A DNA stretch of 64,000 nucleotides from NCBI RefSeq assembly GCF_037975245.1, contig NC_092563.1, positions 6,697,501-6,761,500 on the forward strand, given 5' to 3'. This DNA is from Apostichopus japonicus. Its lineage: Eukaryota > Echinodermata > Holothuroidea > Aspidochirotida > Stichopodidae. A model generated the notes under the pieces. That model was given only the letters and a program-made list of their open reading frames with translations. It ran no database searches and had not been told where the DNA came from. The position numbers and the translations under genes were made by a program. Below are positions 62,671 through 64,000 of this stretch, piece after piece (position 1 is the stretch's first letter; each line of letters starts with the position of its first letter).

Positions 62671-63736
62671 ATAAACTTTTATTAAATATGAAATTTCCTT
62701 GTAAAACAGTTCCAGGTTTTTACTAAAATAGAATATCCATTTGTAGAACAAGCTCCAGGTATTCACTAAACTTCTATAAAAACTCCATGGGTAAATAGCT
62801 TCAATTAAGTGTCCATTTAACTTCTAATTAATTTAATACTGGTCCTCTACTCTATTACTGGTGAAGTTAGTCTAAGAAAATAATTATGATCTCGTGCCCA
62901 ACCATTTCAAACTTAATCCTTCCCCTCTGCTCCTCTAACTATTAAAACTTAATCCTTCCCCTCTTCTCCTCTAACTACTGTAAACTTAACTCGGCGTCAG
63001 TGTCTTATCTTAATTTCCCCCTACCATGCTACCCTATTCACTCCATCCCATAATAATTAGAATACATCCCATAATAATATGAATACATCCCATAATAATA
63101 AGAATACATCCCATAATAATAGTACAAGGCAACTCACACATGACCACCTTAAACCAATTAAACACAAAGCTTGGTTCATTGAGTATTCATGATTTAGCCT
63201 TTGTCTCAACTTCCCCCCCCCCCCTACTCTAGACCAGCTTGCCCTCCACTTCCTGGTATCCGAGGTCCAGTGACCAACCAGCTGTCAATTAACACTTAAT
63301 ACATAATTTACCAGACACATTACTTAATTTATGGTGTCCTTTGGTACATTTAAAATAATCATCTATCATCAAAACATTCCTATCTAACCAAACAAAAGTT
63401 ATAAAATTGTCTATTTAACCCACAGTTCTGAAAAAGGATAGACTCTTGGAGCCACTCATATATTCCTAGAAAATGGGACCACGCAAAACAATTACTTAGC
63501 TTAAGAAAAAGACAGGTCACACAGGGCCACCCGACCACTAACTGTTGCCATGTAGTAGTTAGCAATAAAAGTGAAAATTAAGGGAACTCATAAATCTACC
63601 AAGTAAAGGTTATTCATTGTCAAATGAATAAAAACAAACAAACAAAAGAAAACGATCAAATGAATAAAAACAAAAGTAGGAAAATGAAAGAAAATGATAA
63701 CTATACAAAACATTAACCAGGTTATGCTCTGGTTAC
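62671..63736 (-). repeat. Possible Ty3/gypsy LTR and spacer
   Basis: On the minus strand this follows the polypurine tract at 63738-63753 and begins TGTAACCAGAGC at 63737, as an LTR would. The far end of the LTR was not found. A 21-bp array (ATCCCATAATAATA) of four units lies at 63048-63121, and a CTCCTCTAACTA duplication lies near 62930-62990. Confidence 0.35.
63048..63121. repeat. 21-bp tandem repeat, about four units
   Basis: Units of CATCCCATAATAATANGAATA, almost identical. Confidence 0.9.
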
Positions 63737-63777
63737 ACTTTCCCCCTGCCTCTGGAAATGGCTCCTGACATTTCACC

Positions 63778-64000
63778 TTAAAACAAGTCACCACCACCTG
63801 TGACTTTCTTCATATCTCCCTCCTCGGATATGATGTGGCCAAGGTATTTAACTCTTTTACGGAGTAGTTGGCATTTGGATGGTTTCACTTTAAGACCGTA
63901 ATCTTCAAGTCTCTGGAAAACTGCTTTCAATCTCTTGAGGTGTTCTTCAAAGGTATGAGAAAAGATTATAATATCGTCAAGGTACACAAGACATTGTTGA
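63778..64000 (-). pseudogene. Ty3/gypsy-like reverse transcriptase fragment, cut by the window edge
   Basis: The reading frame enters from beyond 64000. It carries the catalytic YLDDIIIFS motif followed by HLKRLKAVFQRLEDYGLKVK and KRVKYLGHIISEEG, the standard C-terminal part of the gypsy palm and thumb region. After ISEEG the frame leaves the family pattern and stops at about 63778. A polypurine tract (63738-63753) and LTR-like TGTAACC follow within 40 bp, so RNase H and integrase are missing. This suggests an internal deletion or a non-autonomous copy. Confidence 0.8.

Overview
The window is animal nuclear DNA. It is AT-rich, with long introns bounded by GT/AG, many simple repeats and homopolymer C/G runs, tRNA-derived SINE-like copies, hAT, Penelope-like and Ty3/gypsy-like traces, and short stretches of TTAGGG-type repeat. 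The gene structures, repeat types and abundance of the word TAGGCCTA suggest a marine invertebrate deuterostome, most likely an echinoderm such as a sea cucumber. That placement is inference; no species marker was seen.

Four protein-coding units can be reconstructed. (1) CBFB, the partner subunit of Runt-domain transcription factors, lies on the minus strand and fills the left part (315-25602): six coding exons, 198 codons, very long introns. (2) RABGGTA, the Rab geranylgeranyltransferase alpha subunit, is complete on the minus strand (38636-47829): twelve coding exons, 570 residues. (3) OTUD6B, an OTU-family deubiquitinase, is complete on the plus strand (48971-55761): eight coding exons, 292 residues. 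(4) A hAT-family transposase (745 codons, minus strand, 59441-61678) sits inside an apparently complete element at 58290-62662, with matching ends and a perfect 8-bp target duplication. The splice phases of the three host genes close exactly, so I regard these models as strong.

RABGGTA and OTUD6B are head to head, with start codons about 1.1 kb apart, so 47830-48970 probably holds a shared divergent promoter. CBFB lies 13 kb further left on the same strand as RABGGTA; I found no gene in that spacer. It holds an inverted-repeat element, a perfect 34-bp palindrome, a small TA-flanked inverted-repeat element, two non-autonomous hAT-like elements and a SINE.

The right edge holds the remains of a Ty3/gypsy-like retroelement (a reverse transcriptase piece directly joined to a polypurine tract and an LTR-like start) that runs out of the window. 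The three host genes are unrelated housekeeping or regulatory functions (transcription factor partner, Rab prenylation, deubiquitination) and do not form a pathway. I found no clear new gene system. The most notable signals are the complete hAT element with a nested telomere-like insert, its 659-bp non-autonomous relative 23 kb away, a pseudo-exon copy inside RABGGTA, a duplicated splice acceptor in OTUD6B, and a Penelope/hammerhead-like motif in CBFB intron 5.
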